Positions 6,399-6,829 of a DNA stretch of 6,829 bases are shown here, piece after piece. This DNA comes from Planctomycetota bacterium (lineage in GTDB: Bacteria; Planctomycetota; Phycisphaerae; UBA1845). Made by a program: the position numbers and the translations under genes. A model generated the notes under the pieces. It had not been told where the DNA came from. It ran no database searches and was given only the letters and a program-made list of their open reading frames with translations. Location: NCBI GenBank assembly GCA_022566435.1, contig JADFIX010000207.1:1-6829 (forward strand), written 5' to 3'. Positions within the stretch are counted from its first letter, which is position 1; the number at the start of each line of letters is the position of its first letter.

Positions 6399-6829
6399 CT
6401 AGCGGCCAAGGCTCGCTGCCGCAGCGTCAAGAGCAGTCTCGAGGCTGGGGTGCACCTCACTATCGGAGCAGCAGAGCGCGACCATCAGGTTATCCTGCAA
6501 GCCGAATTCCTCGATGAGTAGACCATCTACATCCCGCGAAGGAGAGCCTTCGTCTGACGTGCCCGTCGCGACACGCTCATTGTACGGCCGGCGCACGTCG
6601 CTGTAACCGATGACCGGTATTCCCCGGACCTTGGCGAAGCCCATTTCAAATGCCGTTCCCACGTCCATCGATGGTCCGCAGAAGGGGGTCATGTCGGCGA
6701 TCAGAATGTCGCAACGCTCCATGTGCTCAACGCAAACGCGGAAGATGTCGCGCGGGTCGCCCTCGTCGCCGGACCGGCCGCCTGGAATCGGGTCCATGGG
6801 GAACACGCCCTCGAAGCCATATCGGGCGC
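6399..6829 (-). CDS. Nucleoside 2-deoxyribosyltransferase-like protein (5' end outside window)
   Basis: This enzyme family transfers or hydrolyses the N-glycosidic bond of 2'-deoxynucleosides in nucleotide salvage; the fold is related to TIR-type glycosidases. Seen: RYGFEGVFPMDP at the open edge (the usual 'yGf.g.fPld' segment following a missing N-terminal strand of about 30-40 residues), CDILIADMTPF with its conserved Asp, then GPSMDVGTAFEMGFA, whose Glu matches the family's catalytic nucleophile, then GIPVIGYS, and NLMVAL near the C-terminus where the family has a conserved Asn. The frame stays open to base 6829, so the GTG at 6804-6806 is internal and not the true start; the stop TAG is at 6399-6401. 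It reads in the same direction as the defence-like genes but a 226-base gap separates it from them. It may be a salvage enzyme, or a nucleotide-targeting partner in a defence island; the sequence alone does not decide. Confidence 0.85.
   Translation of the reverse strand, partial: ARYGFEGVFPMDPIPGGRSGDEGDPRDIFRVCVEHMERCDILIADMTPFCGPSMDVGTAFEMGFAKVRGIPVIGYSDVRRPYNERVATGTSDEGSPSRDVDGLLIEEFGLQDNLMVALCCSDSEVHPSLETALDAAAASLGR

Noticed and set aside
6227..6460. 77-codon minus-strand ORF overlapping the deoxyribosyltransferase end
   Set aside because: It overlaps the real gene in another frame, is Arg/Ser-rich, and has no supporting motif.
6399..6806. GTG at 6804-6806 as true start of the deoxyribosyltransferase gene
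   Set aside because: The frame continues upstream to the window edge with a family-like RYGFEG segment, so the gene begins outside the window.
1..6829. CRISPR array, tRNA, insertion sequence or attachment site
   Set aside because: No regularly spaced repeats, cloverleaf-like segment, transposase motif or paired terminal repeats were found on reading either strand.

Overview
The window carries a run of genes that all read on the minus strand, from right to left. In transcription order they are: the 3' part of a nucleoside 2-deoxyribosyltransferase-like gene cut by the right edge; a giant 1447-residue P-loop NTPase ending in a PD-(D/E)XK-type nuclease domain; a previously unlabelled 55-residue acidic small ORF; and a protein made of the N-terminal (DEAH) half of an SNF2-like superfamily 2 helicase, whose stop codon lies only 5 bases from the left edge. 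No tRNA, rRNA, CRISPR array, transposase or integrase is visible. Sampled lines give G+C in the high fifties for both large genes. GTG/ATG starts and a strong Shine-Dalgarno before the helicase gene fit a bacterium, most likely a proteobacterium, but the sequence does not fix the taxon.

Right end (6399-6829): the deoxyribosyltransferase-like protein has the family's catalytic and binding motifs, and its reading frame is still open at the window edge. A 226-base gap (6173-6398) separates it from the NTPase gene. The gap holds a GC-rich imperfect hairpin, a possible sigma-70-like promoter, and a 30-base dyad overlapping that promoter's -10 element.

Centre (1829-6172): the giant protein begins almost at once with a NACHT/STAND-like NTPase (Walker A near residue 50, Walker B near 114, a winged-helix signature near 374-385). 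It continues as a long alpha-helical, HEAT-like region and ends in a nuclease fold with a D...E-x-K catalytic signature. This resembles bacterial NLR-type anti-phage sensors, with the effector at the C-terminus rather than the more usual N-terminus.

Left end (5-1722): a 106-base gap with two small hairpins leads to the 55-codon ORF, then 68 bases with a strong ribosome binding site, then the helicase-like gene. That protein has motifs I, II and III but no C-terminal RecA lobe. The rest of the helicase may be encoded just outside the window, or the gene may be a deletion product fused to another protein's tail.

Taken together this looks like part of an anti-phage defence island: a sensor-NTPase-nuclease, a DISARM/DrmD-like SNF2 ATPase fragment and a small accessory protein. 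Whether they act as one system is inference from co-orientation and proximity; no experimental or database evidence is available here.
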